From an uncultured Candidatus Saccharibacteria bacterium (GTDB taxonomy: Bacteria; Patescibacteriota; Saccharimonadia; Saccharimonadales; Saccharimonadaceae), in assembly GCA_947087275.1 (NCBI GenBank), contig CAMUBZ010000005.1, forward strand, positions 1 through 60,728: DNA of 60,728 bases, in the 5' to 3' direction. Shown one piece after another: positions 24,806-35,400 of this stretch (position 1 is its first letter; every line of letters begins with the position of its first letter). A program made the position numbers and the translations under genes. The notes under the pieces were generated by a model. The model worked only from the letters and a program-made list of their open reading frames with translations, did not search any database and was not told where the DNA came from.

Positions 24806-26227
24806 ATGGGAAGATTACGAAAACTTGGTAGCATGATAGGCAATTTGACTGGTTTTGGAATCAGTCTCACAGACGCAACGGAACAGTGGGTTCCGAGCAA
24901 TCAGACCCTCAATTTCAGCCAGTATCAAGGCAAAAAGTTACGCGACCGGATTTTTATGGTAAGCGTTATATATGCTGGAGGGTTTGGCGGTTTCGACGAG
25001 ACTGACTTGCAGAATCTGCTCAAGGCGTATGAAGAAAAGAGCCCTGTCGAGATTACTATGCCGAGACATTTTTTCGAGGGAACCTTAGTTATCTCTATTA
25101 CAGCCGAACATAAGACCAAGAACGAAACTCTGAAGATGGAAGAGTACACTAAACTCTCCGCACGGGAACAGCAGGAAGATTACTATCTTGTTGTGGAATA
25201 TGGCGTTGCGATTCAGGGCGAGCATCAATATGTGATGAAGATGTCCGGTAGAGCAGACAGTCAGTCTGGGTGGATGAAAAGGTTCGAAGATTGTTACTTC
25301 AAACTGATGCACCTGATGTGTGGGATGAAACGTAACCCTGATGTCAAGGACATTGTCAAGGAAGTCCCGGAATATAAGGATGGCACTTGGCAGAATTTTG
25401 CCCTCACTGGCAATATCGGTGAGCATGAGTATAAACTTGGTGCTGGTCCGATTGATTTTTCTGCTGAGGCCTTGGAGGCTATTGCTAAGGACCCGATTAA
25501 GAGCCTTGAAGTCTTAAGTAATGTGGACGACATAATTCGTGCATACACCGCTTTCAGGGATTCACTTGGTGGGCTGATGGTGAAAGATGGCGACGTTATC
25601 GATGTCAGGAAGAAGACCTTCATTCAGTACCTCAAACAGGCAGCGGTTGAAATCGAACAGGAAGACCCGGTGGGGCGGAAGGGCTATGCCGATGCCATTG
25701 CAAAGATGCTGGATGGCAAGAAGGCTGAACTTGACACCCATAAGGAAATGACCGATGAGCAGAAAGAAGCCTACATCGACCAGCTTTTAAGCAGACTTGG
25801 TAAGTACGATGACCTGTTAAAGGCCGCACGGAAGCTCATGGAAAAGCAGCCGACAGCCAAAGATAGCAATAGTGGTGACGGTACAGGTAACCAGTCTTCT
25901 GAGTTTGCTGCACAGAGAGCGGCCGTTATCCAACAGTATGAAGAAGACCAGAAAAAATATGGTGATAAGGCTACAGCATTAACACCGGCTGGATGGGGAA
26001 CTACTGGCGCTCTCGCGCGGTACTCGGAGTATAATGCAGACCGTAAGAAAGATGGCCCGTTGGCAAACCTTGCGCTTTGCGACTGGACAATATTCGGAAT
26101 AGCTGCTCATTATGCTCGAAACATCAGCGACGAACGGTTACGTGCCGGGGAGCCTATGGTGGCGAAGTATCTGGTTGATTCGTGTGAAGCTGAGAGACGC
26201 CGCATTAACGGCAACACTAGCGAGTAA
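24806..26227 (+). CDS. Hypothetical accessory protein
   Basis: 473 residues from the ATG at 24806, placed by the GGAGG 8 nt upstream; the longer frame would start inside the leader hairpin. No signal peptide or membrane segment. A Gly-rich start (GSMIGNLTGFGISL), an alpha/beta middle part and a long charged helical part (about 280-360, DTHKEMTDEQKEAYIDQLLSRLGKYDDLL) follow. The C-terminal part contains NLALCDWTIFGIAAHYARNI. No family recognised. Monocistronic with strong promoter, structured leader and terminator. Confidence 0.75.
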   Translation: MGRLRKLGSMIGNLTGFGISLTDATEQWVPSNQTLNFSQYQGKKLRDRIFMVSVIYAGGFGGFDETDLQNLLKAYEEKSPVEITMPRHFFEGTLVISITAEHKTKNETLKMEEYTKLSAREQQEDYYLVVEYGVAIQGEHQYVMKMSGRADSQSGWMKRFEDCYFKLMHLMCGMKRNPDVKDIVKEVPEYKDGTWQNFALTGNIGEHEYKLGAGPIDFSAEALEAIAKDPIKSLEVLSNVDDIIRAYTAFRDSLGGLMVKDGDVIDVRKKTFIQYLKQAAVEIEQEDPVGRKGYADAIAKMLDGKKAELDTHKEMTDEQKEAYIDQLLSRLGKYDDLLKAARKLMEKQPTAKDSNSGDGTGNQSSEFAAQRAAVIQQYEEDQKKYGDKATALTPAGWGTTGALARYSEYNADRKKDGPLANLALCDWTIFGIAAHYARNISDERLRAGEPMVAKYLVDSCEAERRRINGNTSE

Positions 26228-26326
26228 TCGCTTATGCGGCCGGCCGTGAGTTGCCGCGGTGACCCGTGGCAAAAAATGTTACAAAGATTATTGGAATTTC
26301 AGTACCATCGAATTCCTCCGTAGAGA

Positions 26327-26365
26327 GCCTCGTTCAGATTATCGAACGGGGCCTTTACATTTTTT
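26327..26365 (+). terminator. Terminator
   Basis: GCCTCGTTC-AGATTATC-GAACGGGGC, then a T-rich stretch ending TTTTTT. Confidence 0.8.
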
Positions 26366-26574
26366 AGACTTTGCCCAGAGATTTTGACAGTTTTGCAGCA
26401 CAATTTTATGCTAATAAACATAACAATTATGATGCAAAATCGTCAAATTTACACCCACCCCTAAGGATAAGCGGTTTTACAAATTTTAAGCATAGCGCAA
26501 ACCTGTGTAAAACTCCCAAAATAACAGGGAAAACACAATTTTTATTACACTTGTGCTAATTTATGATAAAACAC

Positions 26575-26825
26575 TTGACTTTTTTAAGCATGTGTGCTAC
26601 AATGGAATTAGTCGGTACGAACCGAACACTAGAGGTCCGTATAGATGTCCATTTACAACAATCGAATCATCTCAGATACAACATGTATCTGAGAAACAAG
26701 AAGCTAATCGCGTCTATATAGATCAGGCTTCGTGCCTACCAACCCTATGTAATTAGAATAGGAGTTGGTACCTCCTATTCTGTGTATATAAAACTAAAAA
26801 TAAACAGAATAAAGGAGGAATTATT
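26575..26825 (+). promoter_or_regulatory. Promoter and long structured leader of the 26826-29189 gene
   Basis: TTGACT, 17 nt, TGTGCTACAAT (-10 at 26598-26603). The leader of about 215 nt contains CTCAGATA-CAACATG-TATCTGAG and AGAATAGGA-GTTGGTACC-TCCTATTCT hairpins before AAAGGAGG. The preceding 26366-26574 is AT-rich and holds nothing recognisable. Confidence 0.75.
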
Positions 26826-29189
26826 ATGACACCTGCTATCATTGTTACAATTATTAGCATCATAATAGTCTTAGCATGTTTCGTGTTCATTACGGTTATC
26901 GCAAATCGTAAAGGTAACCCTAACGTGCCTAAAACAGCACAGAACAAACGTATCGAGAAGGCGGTCAAAAGGAGACAGATTACTACCCTTACGGTTGTAT
27001 TGATTTTCTTCGCAGTTATCGCAGCGTGCAAATGGTCAACAGCCAAGGAAGATTTTACCTCTTGGACCTCATCGCGAGATTCCAAGCAGGAGGCTACCGG
27101 CGCATCAGTCAGCGATAACTCCATCAACGAGAATCCCGACGGCGACAGCCCGGAGGAAGCTCAGACGCCCGCCAACGAGGCGGAGGATACCGGTGAAGAC
27201 GCCGGTGAAACCGCATCGGCGGGGAATTGGTTTACACGCTGGCTGTGGCCCGCGAAGGACGATGCAACTGAACCCGCACCCGCGGAAGGCGCAGAAGGAG
27301 AAAATCCCGAAGGCACTGACGCAGGAACGGGCGAAACGGACGGTCAGGCAGTCGAATACGCTGCTACGTCTGCAGTAACGCAGGTCGGTGCAGGTTTATC
27401 AGCAATGGCTGAAATCATCAATGCTCAGAAGTCGGCAAGTCAGGAACCCGGATCTAATCCGGAATCCGGCACACTGTCTGCGGCAGAGAACGTGCAAGAG
27501 TGGTTGACTTATTCCAGCGCAAGCTGGAGCGCGTTTAATCTGGCGCTGAAGGAAAGTGTCAAAGATACAATCGTTAAGATTGATTCTGACACGATACGGT
27601 TAATTCTCAGTTCATACTACCTTGATGTTCCTTTACATCTGGACTGGGAGGAAGCAGACTGGCTGAAGAAGCGCATTGCTGATGAAGGCAAAGGTGCTGC
27701 CTACGACCTGATGGGTTTTCCGATGTACGGTGGCATCGACAGTTGGCTCTGGTTTGACCAAGCTATTGGCTGTCGTCAAGTTACCGCAGAGGATTTAAAG
27801 GGCGTGGACCTTACGGACCATGACGCAGTCTGGGCAATTACCAAGCCCAAGCTGGAGGCATGGGAGAAAGAGTTCAATGAGCTCTCCTCTGCCGAACAGC
27901 AGAGCCGTATTGACGAGCTCGTGTTGTACGCTCTCAATAATATGTCGGGCTACGATGACATGGCGGCACAGGCCTTTAGGTCTGAGGAATGGCTGTATTG
28001 GTCAGCAAAGAGTATCTTTGATGATATTCAATACTGGTACGATACTGCCTACGATATCGCGGGTAAAGATGTCAACGACAGAAATACGGCTGTAGGTCGC
28101 GAGTGTTTCATGGAATTTCCGGATGATGTTGAATTCTTTAATCCGGATAAACATGAATACAATGCAGTCTATAAGGAAGAGTTTAGATATGATGTCATGG
28201 GGCAGCTTAGTATGATTTATATCGAGAATTTTGCTGCAAGTGACATCAAAACTTACACAACGGATATGCATTGGTGCTACCCGAATGGTGTAGAAGCGAG
28301 GTTGCGTCGCGCCACACTGGCTCCGTACACGGAAAAGGGCATTTTTATGCGCAAGACGTACTACGGTAAGCATGGTGTGAATGTACGGGATTTATTGGTA
28401 AACCTCGACGACGGGCGGTTTGGTTTTCAAACTGCCACAAAGACGACGACGCCAAAAACCAATCAACAGCCTACCAACTATGACTTGGATATTGACTATG
28501 TCTTTGAAGACGGTAGTCAGGCTAAACCGCATTACCATGCGCAGCTGAAGTTTGGTGATGCATATAGAGTAGTATCGCCGACTATCGACGGGTATACTTG
28601 TGATACGCCTGTTGTGGAAGGCGTCATGCCGGCCCGCAACATGTATTACAAAGTTATCTACAGGAAGATTCAGCAGAATAACACTGACAATAGTAGCTCT
28701 AATAATACCACCAACAACGAGAATCACGAAGACGACAAAAAGGAAGATGACGGTGGTGACGACAAGAAAGAGGAATTCTCCAAAGATGCTGGTCAGGAAG
28801 CTACTCGCGAAGAGGGCGGTGGTAACACTGGCGGTGGAGGCACTACAGGCAACGAAGACGGTGCCGATACTGCTGAACAAGCCAAGAAAGATCAGCAGGA
28901 TGATTGGGAAGCAGAACAACAGAAACGTGCTGAGGCTGAAGCAGCAGCGGCGGCTGAAGCAGCTAAGAAAGCTGAGGCAGATGCAGCAGCAAAAGCTGAA
29001 GCGGAGCGTAAGGCTGCGGAAGCCCAGAAGGCGCTGGAAGCGAGCAAGAACCTCAACAATGAGGCACAAGAAACAGAAGTTGTAGTGCAGGAAGTGAAAA
29101 AAGAGCCGAACGGAGATGTGATTATTATTGAATCAAAGGACAATCGTGCGGACAAGGTCGTTAACGGCGAGTTCCAAATTGGTGAGTAG
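26826..29189 (+). CDS. Large membrane-anchored surface protein with MucBP-like domain and Ala/Lys/Glu coiled coil
   Basis: 787 residues. Two N-terminal membrane helices (about 3-25 and 55-71), then an acidic Gly/Glu/Pro region (about 85-185) and a large globular part (about 200-545) with many Trp residues. A MucBP-like domain (about 549-613: VFEDGSQAKPHYHAQLKFG.., ending MYYKVIYRK) follows, then a Gly/Asn/Asp linker and a TolA-like helix of Ala, Glu and Lys (about 692-755). MucBP domains bind mucin or sugars in surface proteins of Gram-positive bacteria. AAAGGAGGAATTATT precedes the ATG. A candidate host-contact protein, which is inference. Confidence 0.75.
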   Translation: MTPAIIVTIISIIIVLACFVFITVIANRKGNPNVPKTAQNKRIEKAVKRRQITTLTVVLIFFAVIAACKWSTAKEDFTSWTSSRDSKQEATGASVSDNSINENPDGDSPEEAQTPANEAEDTGEDAGETASAGNWFTRWLWPAKDDATEPAPAEGAEGENPEGTDAGTGETDGQAVEYAATSAVTQVGAGLSAMAEIINAQKSASQEPGSNPESGTLSAAENVQEWLTYSSASWSAFNLALKESVKDTIVKIDSDTIRLILSSYYLDVPLHLDWEEADWLKKRIADEGKGAAYDLMGFPMYGGIDSWLWFDQAIGCRQVTAEDLKGVDLTDHDAVWAITKPKLEAWEKEFNELSSAEQQSRIDELVLYALNNMSGYDDMAAQAFRSEEWLYWSAKSIFDDIQYWYDTAYDIAGKDVNDRNTAVGRECFMEFPDDVEFFNPDKHEYNAVYKEEFRYDVMGQLSMIYIENFAASDIKTYTTDMHWCYPNGVEARLRRATLAPYTEKGIFMRKTYYGKHGVNVRDLLVNLDDGRFGFQTATKTTTPKTNQQPTNYDLDIDYVFEDGSQAKPHYHAQLKFGDAYRVVSPTIDGYTCDTPVVEGVMPARNMYYKVIYRKIQQNNTDNSSSNNTTNNENHEDDKKEDDGGDDKKEEFSKDAGQEATREEGGGNTGGGGTTGNEDGADTAEQAKKDQQDDWEAEQQKRAEAEAAAAAEAAKKAEADAAAKAEAERKAAEAQKALEASKNLNNEAQETEVVVQEVKKEPNGDVIIIESKDNRADKVVNGEFQIGE

Positions 29190-29287
29190 TTTTAATGATT
29201 AGCTTTTCAAATAAATTAATTATAGTTCTTTATATAGATCCGCCAATAGGGCGGTGGCAAACCATCAAAGGTACCAACTTTGATGTA

Positions 29288-29313
29288 ATGGGGGTTTCAA
29301 TTGAAACCCCCAT
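29288..29313. terminator. Perfect palindromic hairpin
   Basis: ATGGGGGTTTC-AATT-GAAACCCCCAT downstream of the large surface-protein gene. A smaller hairpin, CATCAAAG-GTACCAA-CTTTGATG, precedes it. The rest of 29190-29461 is AT-rich leader sequence of the next gene. Confidence 0.6.
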
Positions 29314-29461
29314 CTACCAAGATTTAGTTTGTGTTTGAGATGATTCGATTGTGGGACTGAAGAAGTTTAACAAGATGGACCAGGGAATAAAACAAAATTT
29401 ATATCAAATTTAATCAATTTTTATTAAGTAAATCATAACTAATCTATAAAAGGAGATTAAT

Positions 29462-30814
29462 ATGAAATCAGCAATCAAATCTACCCTCGCGGTAGCGGCT
29501 ACTGCAGCTGCTATTGCCGGTTTGGCTGCGGTACCATCCATGGTGTCGGCTTACAGTCGCCCATTGTATTCGTACCAGCAAGCCAATGAAGGTGCTATTG
29601 ATCATATCACCTTTAACTCTATCAAAGTCGTCGACACCGACGCAGCTTGGGCCAAGAAGAATGGCTTAGAAATGCCACTTCTTACCAACGAAACTAACTT
29701 CGTCGGTGCGCGTGAAGACACTGGTAAAAATGAAGGTGCCAAGAATATTTGGGAAGGTACTAGCATCCCAGCTGAGGACGGCAAGACCTACATTGTACGT
29801 CTTTATGTCCACAACAACGCGTCTGACGGTGACAAAAACACTGCTCTAGACACCAAGGTACGCTTCTATGTTCCTTACGGTTCCGCTACATCGGTAGCTG
29901 TAAACGGTTGGTTGACATCCTCTAATGCAACTCCTCAAGAGTATTTCGATGATGTTACATTCACCAGTACTAATGGTAGCCCATTCCACTTGGAATACGT
30001 GAGCGGGTCTGCTCTCTTGGAGAATGGTGGTTTTGCCAAAGGTAATGGCGTCCAACTAGCAGACAGTATTACTAACCAAGGGAACAATGGTGGCAGCGCC
30101 GACGGTGAATGGACTAAAATTGGTTACTATGGCCTTGATGGCAAAGTCCCAGGTTGTTACAAATATATCAACTACGTTTCTATCCGTGTGAAGGCTGTCT
30201 ATGACTACGACTTCACCGTGGAAAAGAAAGTTCGTATCGTTGGCGATACTGATAAGACTTGGAAAGAAAGCGTAGACGCCAAAGTTGGTGACAAAGTAGA
30301 ATTCCAGATTCAGTACAAAAACACTAGTAACTACACCCAAGAAGGTGTGGCCATCAAAGATGTTTTACCGGCCAATCTTCGTTATGTTGATGGCACAGCT
30401 AAACTTTACAACGTACTCTATCCTAACGGTGCTACCTTTACTGAAGGTACGCTCGTAACAACTGGCGTAAAAATCGGTAGCTACACTGCTGGATCCAACG
30501 CGTTTATCCGTTTCACGGCGGAAGTTGTTGATGATGACGATAGCTTGAAATGTGGTACAAACACTTTGTACAACTGGGGTCAAGCTGGTGTTGGTAACAC
30601 TGTAATTCAGGATGACGCTCAAGTGAAAGTCGCTAAGGTTTGCGAGACTCCAGATGAGCCAACTCCTCCCGAAGACCCTGAAGAACCAGAAACTCCAGTA
30701 GTTCCTGAACTTCCAACCACTGGTCCAACTGCGATTGCGGGTGGTATTATCGCCACCGGTTCTATCGCTACTGCTGCTGGCTACTACATTGCTAGCCGCC
30801 GTCAGTTGCGTTAA
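29462..30814 (+). CDS. LPTTG-anchored major surface protein with DUF11-type domain
   Basis: 450 residues. Signal peptide (about 1-30, SAIKSTLAVAATAAAIAGLAA), an N-terminal adhesin-like domain, then a DUF11/isopeptide-type domain starting YDFTVEKKVRIVGDTDKTW (about 250-360). A Pro/Glu linker and the sortase signal LPTTG (417-421), a hydrophobic helix and a basic end RRQLR follow. The LPTTG motif predicts sortase-catalysed attachment outside. Regular codon use and AAAGGAGATTAAT before the ATG suggest high expression. No sortase gene is in the window. Confidence 0.85.
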   Translation: MKSAIKSTLAVAATAAAIAGLAAVPSMVSAYSRPLYSYQQANEGAIDHITFNSIKVVDTDAAWAKKNGLEMPLLTNETNFVGAREDTGKNEGAKNIWEGTSIPAEDGKTYIVRLYVHNNASDGDKNTALDTKVRFYVPYGSATSVAVNGWLTSSNATPQEYFDDVTFTSTNGSPFHLEYVSGSALLENGGFAKGNGVQLADSITNQGNNGGSADGEWTKIGYYGLDGKVPGCYKYINYVSIRVKAVYDYDFTVEKKVRIVGDTDKTWKESVDAKVGDKVEFQIQYKNTSNYTQEGVAIKDVLPANLRYVDGTAKLYNVLYPNGATFTEGTLVTTGVKIGSYTAGSNAFIRFTAEVVDDDDSLKCGTNTLYNWGQAGVGNTVIQDDAQVKVAKVCETPDEPTPPEDPEEPETPVVPELPTTGPTAIAGGIIATGSIATAAGYYIASRRQLR

Positions 30815-30822
30815 ACTTCGGT

Positions 30823-30852
30823 TGCCTAGCAGGGCTTCGGCCTTGCTAGGCA
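30823..30852 (+). terminator. Hairpin after the LPTTG protein gene
   Basis: TGCCTAGCAGGGC-TTCG-GCCTTGCTAGGCA, a long stable stem with a TTCG loop but no T run. Confidence 0.65.
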
Positions 30853-30910
30853 GACACCGACTACTGGATATAATTTAACGGTTATATCTTGATCGCTCCA
30901 ACTATGGTTG

Positions 30911-30947
30911 AAAATCCCCTTTCCGCTACGGCGGGAGGGGGATTTTT
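30911..30947. terminator. Bidirectional terminator at the end of cassette C4
   Basis: AAAATCCCC-TTTCCGC-TACG-GCGGGA-GGGGGATTTTT. On the minus strand it closes the cassette C4 transcript; on the plus strand it backs up the LPTTG-protein terminator. Confidence 0.75.
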
Positions 30948-31165
30948 GATAGACAAAGATCGGCACCGAACGCGGGCGCCATAAGGCAGCGGAGGGGGAA
31001 ACCGTTGTAACGATTATTGTTGTTTGACGGGCCAACTGCGCCAGCATTGAAGTTGAGGTTGTACGCGTTTGTAGCTGACGAGTATGATCGCGACGACCAA
31101 CCGTAGCCGTTCTGGCCAGCGTTCCTCGAGATACCAAGGCTAGCATTAAGATACCCGCTGCGCAC
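30926..31165 (-). repeat. Orphan lectin-like cassette C4
   Basis: Core 30983-31165 opens with GTGCGCAGCGGG and reads through YGWSSRSYSSATNAYNLNFN to NNNNRYNGFPLRCL. It is rich in AAC/AAT codons, including a run of four before RYN. The box ACAAAGATCG (30953-30962, plus strand) just past it is complementary to CGATCTTTGT in the upstream leader. A terminator hairpin ends the transcript. No start codon context or N-terminal domain. Confidence 0.65.
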
Positions 31166-31228
31166 CATTTGGTACAACTCGCATTACGGCAAAATCACCT
31201 CACGAATCCGACATCTGACGGTAGATGA

Positions 31229-31392
31229 GAAGTTCACTGCCAAAGTCAGTAATCGTAATTTCTAACTTTCTCGCCTCACAACTTACTTCCATAGTCTGAG
31301 AGGGGAACTTCACGATCTTTGTATTGAGAACCGCCGGCTGGCGGAGGAGTGAACTCAGGCCGCCCTTGGGCCCCGTAGACAAGGTATCTACC
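31229..31392 (-). ncRNA. Structured leader RNA of cassette C4
   Basis: TATAAT (31398-31403, minus) lies 5 nt before the predicted start G. First hairpin GTAGATACCTTGTCTAC (compensatory to TGGA..TCCA in C1 and C5), then GGGGCCCAAGGGCGGCC, TTCACTCCTCCGCC-AGCC-GGCGG, box ACAAAGATCG (31313-31322), and GAAGTTC paired to GAACTTC. The cassette start is 227 nt from the RNA start. Same architecture as C1 and C5. Confidence 0.6.
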
Positions 31393-31493
31393 AGTCTATT
31401 ATAACAAGTGAGACTGTCACGCTCAGTCCAAAATATATGTAAAGTTTATGCTTATTGTGAGCGTTTTGTGTTATAATCATAAGCATAAAAGTC

Positions 31494-32465
31494 ATGGATG
31501 ATCCAAATAACACAAACAGTTCGCCCGAGAGCACTGGCGCCGATAATCGCCAGGCGATTTTTACGCCTCAACCACCAGAACCAACAGGCTCGGCTACTTC
31601 TGCTGTGCCGACGCAATCGTCGGTCAATCTTTCACACCCATATCTTTCCAATCATCCTACGCAAACTTTCAATACCGACACTGGCGATATCATCCTAAAC
31701 ACTGGCAGCCCAAAGCCCAAACAAAATAAACGACCATTTATTATTGGTGGGATAATTTTGGTAGTTTTTGTGGCGGTGTGTGTAGGGGTGTTGTTGCTAG
31801 TGCAAGCGCTTTCTAAGCCTAGCAGAAATGATGTGGTTAAGAGTTTTGAAACTTACAAAAATGCTATTGAATATGGCCCAGACAACTCTGGCAACGAAGA
31901 AAGTTGGTATATTGCGCAGCTATCAGAATATTTCTATGATTCAACCACTATAGACGATCAGGTTCAAAGAATCAGTGAGCTGTATTCCGATTTTAAGGCA
32001 AAACTGCAAAAGTCTGGTATTAAAATTAGTACCGAATTACAGAATCTTATTTCAAGTGAAACGGAATTGTTGGAATATGCTGTTTTATACCTGAACTTAG
32101 ATACCGCAATACAACCGCTAATTTCAACCTATCTGGGCACAGAAGATAATACTGATGCTTCAACATTAGCCTCGCAAATTATACCTACCCAATCAACAAG
32201 TAATTTCCTTAACAGTTTTAGGGATGCGTTACAGCAATATGTTGTCTCAGAGTTAAATATGCAAAACTTTTATAATGAGAACTATTGTCTTACTGATGGA
32301 ATAATTGACAATGAATGCGTGTCGCTACTTGATGAAGATGCTGCTTATGAAGAGTTGCGTCAGCAGAACGAAAGCGTAGGACTTAAGTTACAACGTTATG
32401 CTACTAGATTGTGGACAGAGTTGGAATCTTGCACAGAAGCAATTTGGGAGGGACTCAATGAGTAA
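31494..32465 (+). CDS. Membrane-anchored protein encoded with the VirB6-like gene
   Basis: 323 residues: a Pro/Ser/Thr/Asn-rich cytoplasmic stretch (1-78), one membrane helix (about 81-104), then an external helical domain with two Cys near the end (NYCLTDGIIDNECVS). No family recognised. Its stop overlaps the start of the next gene by 8 nt (ATGAGTAA), so the two are one operon and possibly one complex. TATAAT (31472-31477) is 16 nt before the ATG and there is no SD. Confidence 0.7.
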   Translation: MDDPNNTNSSPESTGADNRQAIFTPQPPEPTGSATSAVPTQSSVNLSHPYLSNHPTQTFNTDTGDIILNTGSPKPKQNKRPFIIGGIILVVFVAVCVGVLLLVQALSKPSRNDVVKSFETYKNAIEYGPDNSGNEESWYIAQLSEYFYDSTTIDDQVQRISELYSDFKAKLQKSGIKISTELQNLISSETELLEYAVLYLNLDTAIQPLISTYLGTEDNTDASTLASQIIPTQSTSNFLNSFRDALQQYVVSELNMQNFYNENYCLTDGIIDNECVSLLDEDAAYEELRQQNESVGLKLQRYATRLWTELESCTEAIWEGLNE

Positions 32466-35400
32466 ACGTTTTCTGCAAACTGCAAAGGTTTCAGCCGGTC
32501 TCATTCTCACGTTTTTTATAATCGTTGCTTCCATATTTTTATTGCCTCTTCATGCGGAAGCCGCACCGGACGACGCCAGTATTATGAAAAAAACTTTAGC
32601 AAATGCCATCAGTAGATGCTATAGTAGTACATATATCCATCAAGATATTACGCCGGCAGGACGTTTTACTACCGAAGATATGTTTGTATATAGTAATCGC
32701 AAAAAAGGCGATATCTTGGTTCTAGATGACATGGGCGGTAAGGTTAGCTGTCAGCAAGTGTTTCTTGGGTCAAACAAGTCCCAGGGCTTGAACTCACTTT
32801 TTGGTAAAAACCCGACAAGCCCCACTAGTTTGGGGTATGTTCAAGCCGAAGGCGACAACCCCTCTTCCACGCGCTGCATGAGCATTAGCTATAAGCACAA
32901 ATCGGATTCAGGTACTATGACAAACTTCACTTCTAATTCATTGTGTTTTGGTGTAATGAGTGACGGCACTATTGACAAGAATTCCTACCCAGAAGGTGGG
33001 CTATTTGCCAGTGACTGTGCGGACCCGGTTTGCTTAGCGGCCGACGCCGTAGGTAGGGTATATATCGTCTGGGAAAATAATGAAGGCATGCACAACGAAT
33101 GGGAAGTTGGTTATTATGGTAATGCCATGAACAATAGTAATAGTACTAGCTGGGACTCACTATATAATGAGGTTGCAGATAAGGCCTCTCAGTTGGGTAG
33201 TGATCATGGCTATGCCAACCCAAGCATGAGTCAGACCACAACAAATGATCCAGGAGCATTTGCCTCTTATACCATCAACGACTGGTCGGCCGCTGCACAG
33301 GCAGCATTTAAGTATTATACTGGCTCCTCTAATATGGATAGTCAAAAGTTCACCAGTGATGATGTTAACTATGTGCTTGATAAGGTCTACGCAAAAATGA
33401 AAAGTGATGGCATTATCACAGAAGATAGTACATGTTACGTAGGTAAAGACGAGGCACTCAATCAAGGGACATCGTATGCGCATTATAATGAAGGTATGGG
33501 AATGTGGTGTCCAGTTTTCCTGAACACTGGCCTTGCTGCAGGTAAGACTTATAATGTTATTGGGAATAGCTATAAAAACTTAGTTGCTGCTAGCCCAGAA
33601 AGTATATTAGGGATTATCACTAACCGCAATCAAGGTTATGCAACAGCTGGCGACAAGTGCATTGAAGATGCCAGAAAACGGCTTGAAGAATTCAAACAAG
33701 CATGGAGCGACGAATACGCTAAAGGCGACAGTAAAGATTCAGAAAAACTCAAATATTATAAAGAACAACAACGTGTGCTTCGTAATATGATTAATAAAGC
33801 AGGTGGCACGTATGAGCTAAAAAATGGCCAGGTTGTCTGCTTAGAACTCCCACCAATTGATGGTGCTCCCGAAACACCACCAGATATGAGCGGAGATAAT
33901 ACTGGGGGGACAACAGGAGGGAATAATGGCAATGATAGTACAGAAGGAGGGAGTTCAGATTTAACAGAGTGTCTGAATAACGCGTCAAGTCTAGGTTGGA
34001 TTTTATGTCCAGTACTAAACATAGTAAGCCAAACAGTCGATGCGGTGTATTCCGATATTGAAGAAAACTGGTTGCCGATAGATAATAATCTCATAAGTAC
34101 AACGTCGGGTATTTATGACGCTTGGAAGGTATTTCGTGATTTTGCGAATATAGTCTTTGTGATATTGTTGATATTAATTGTGTTGTCACAAATCACCGGT
34201 GTTGGTATTAGCAATTATGGTATCAAAAAAATGTTACCATCCCTCGTAGTTGTTATAGTCTTGGTCAATATGTCTTTTCTATTTTGTCAGTTCGTAGTCG
34301 ACATCGTGAATGTAGTTGGCGCAGAAATCGGCAGTATTTTTGCAAGAATTGGCAATACTGGCGGGACGAGTATTACTGGTGGTACCGTAGTTAGAGGTGC
34401 AATTGCAACAATTTTTTCTGCAGCTGGAGTGGGCGCTTTAGCGGTGGGCACTGGTGTGGCGATACTTACTAACCCAGGTTTACTGGTGCCCATTCTGATT
34501 TTTGGTCTCGGTATAATCATCACACTGTTTTTCTTCTATGCTATCTTGGCGGTACGCAAAGCGGGCATATATGCGATGATTATTTTATCGCCGCTGGCCA
34601 TCGTGTGTTATGCGCTGCCAAATACAAAAAGCCTGTTCGATAAGTGGAAAAAACTCTTCACAGCGTTATTAGTGGTGTACCCCATATGTCAAATTGTTAC
34701 TGGAGGCGGACAAATGATCTCTGGTTTAATGTTAAAAGACGGACAAAATGGCTTTATCTATAATGTTGTCGCCGTTATACTATCGTTCGCACCAATTTTC
34801 TTAATCCCAGCGCTCATAAGAGGTTCGCTTGTAGGATTGGGGAACATTGGCACACGCCTCAATCAACTTGGTAGTAGGGTGCGTGGTGTTACTACTGGAA
34901 GGCTTAACAACTCCGACATCGCAAAACGCATGCGTACTAGTGGCGCCTATTTGGGGGCAACCCAAGGGCGTAACTTGGTAAATAAAGCAAACTCCAAGTT
35001 GCGCAACGCAAGAGGAGTCGGAGGTTTAGTACGAGGAATTGAGGATAGTAAATTAGGGAAAATGATCGGGCAACAAAGTGCCCGCAGAGACGCACAAGCG
35101 CGAACCGCTTATCGTAAAATGTTGATGGATGATGCGAGCGCCGCAAATATCGCTAATACGATGACTGCAGACACAATTGCAAACGACTTAACTGCTCAAG
35201 AATATAAATATCGCCAAGACCTAATAAATAACACTGCTGAAGGTATGTTAAACGACAAAGTAAAATACATGGATAGTACTGGCGTGGAGCAAACCGTTAA
35301 CACTAATGACATTGGTAGCCTAGATAGTGCCTTAGAGCATTACCTGAACCAGTATGATGCAACTGGCGACGATAGTGCGCTGTTAAATGCTCAAGCCGTG

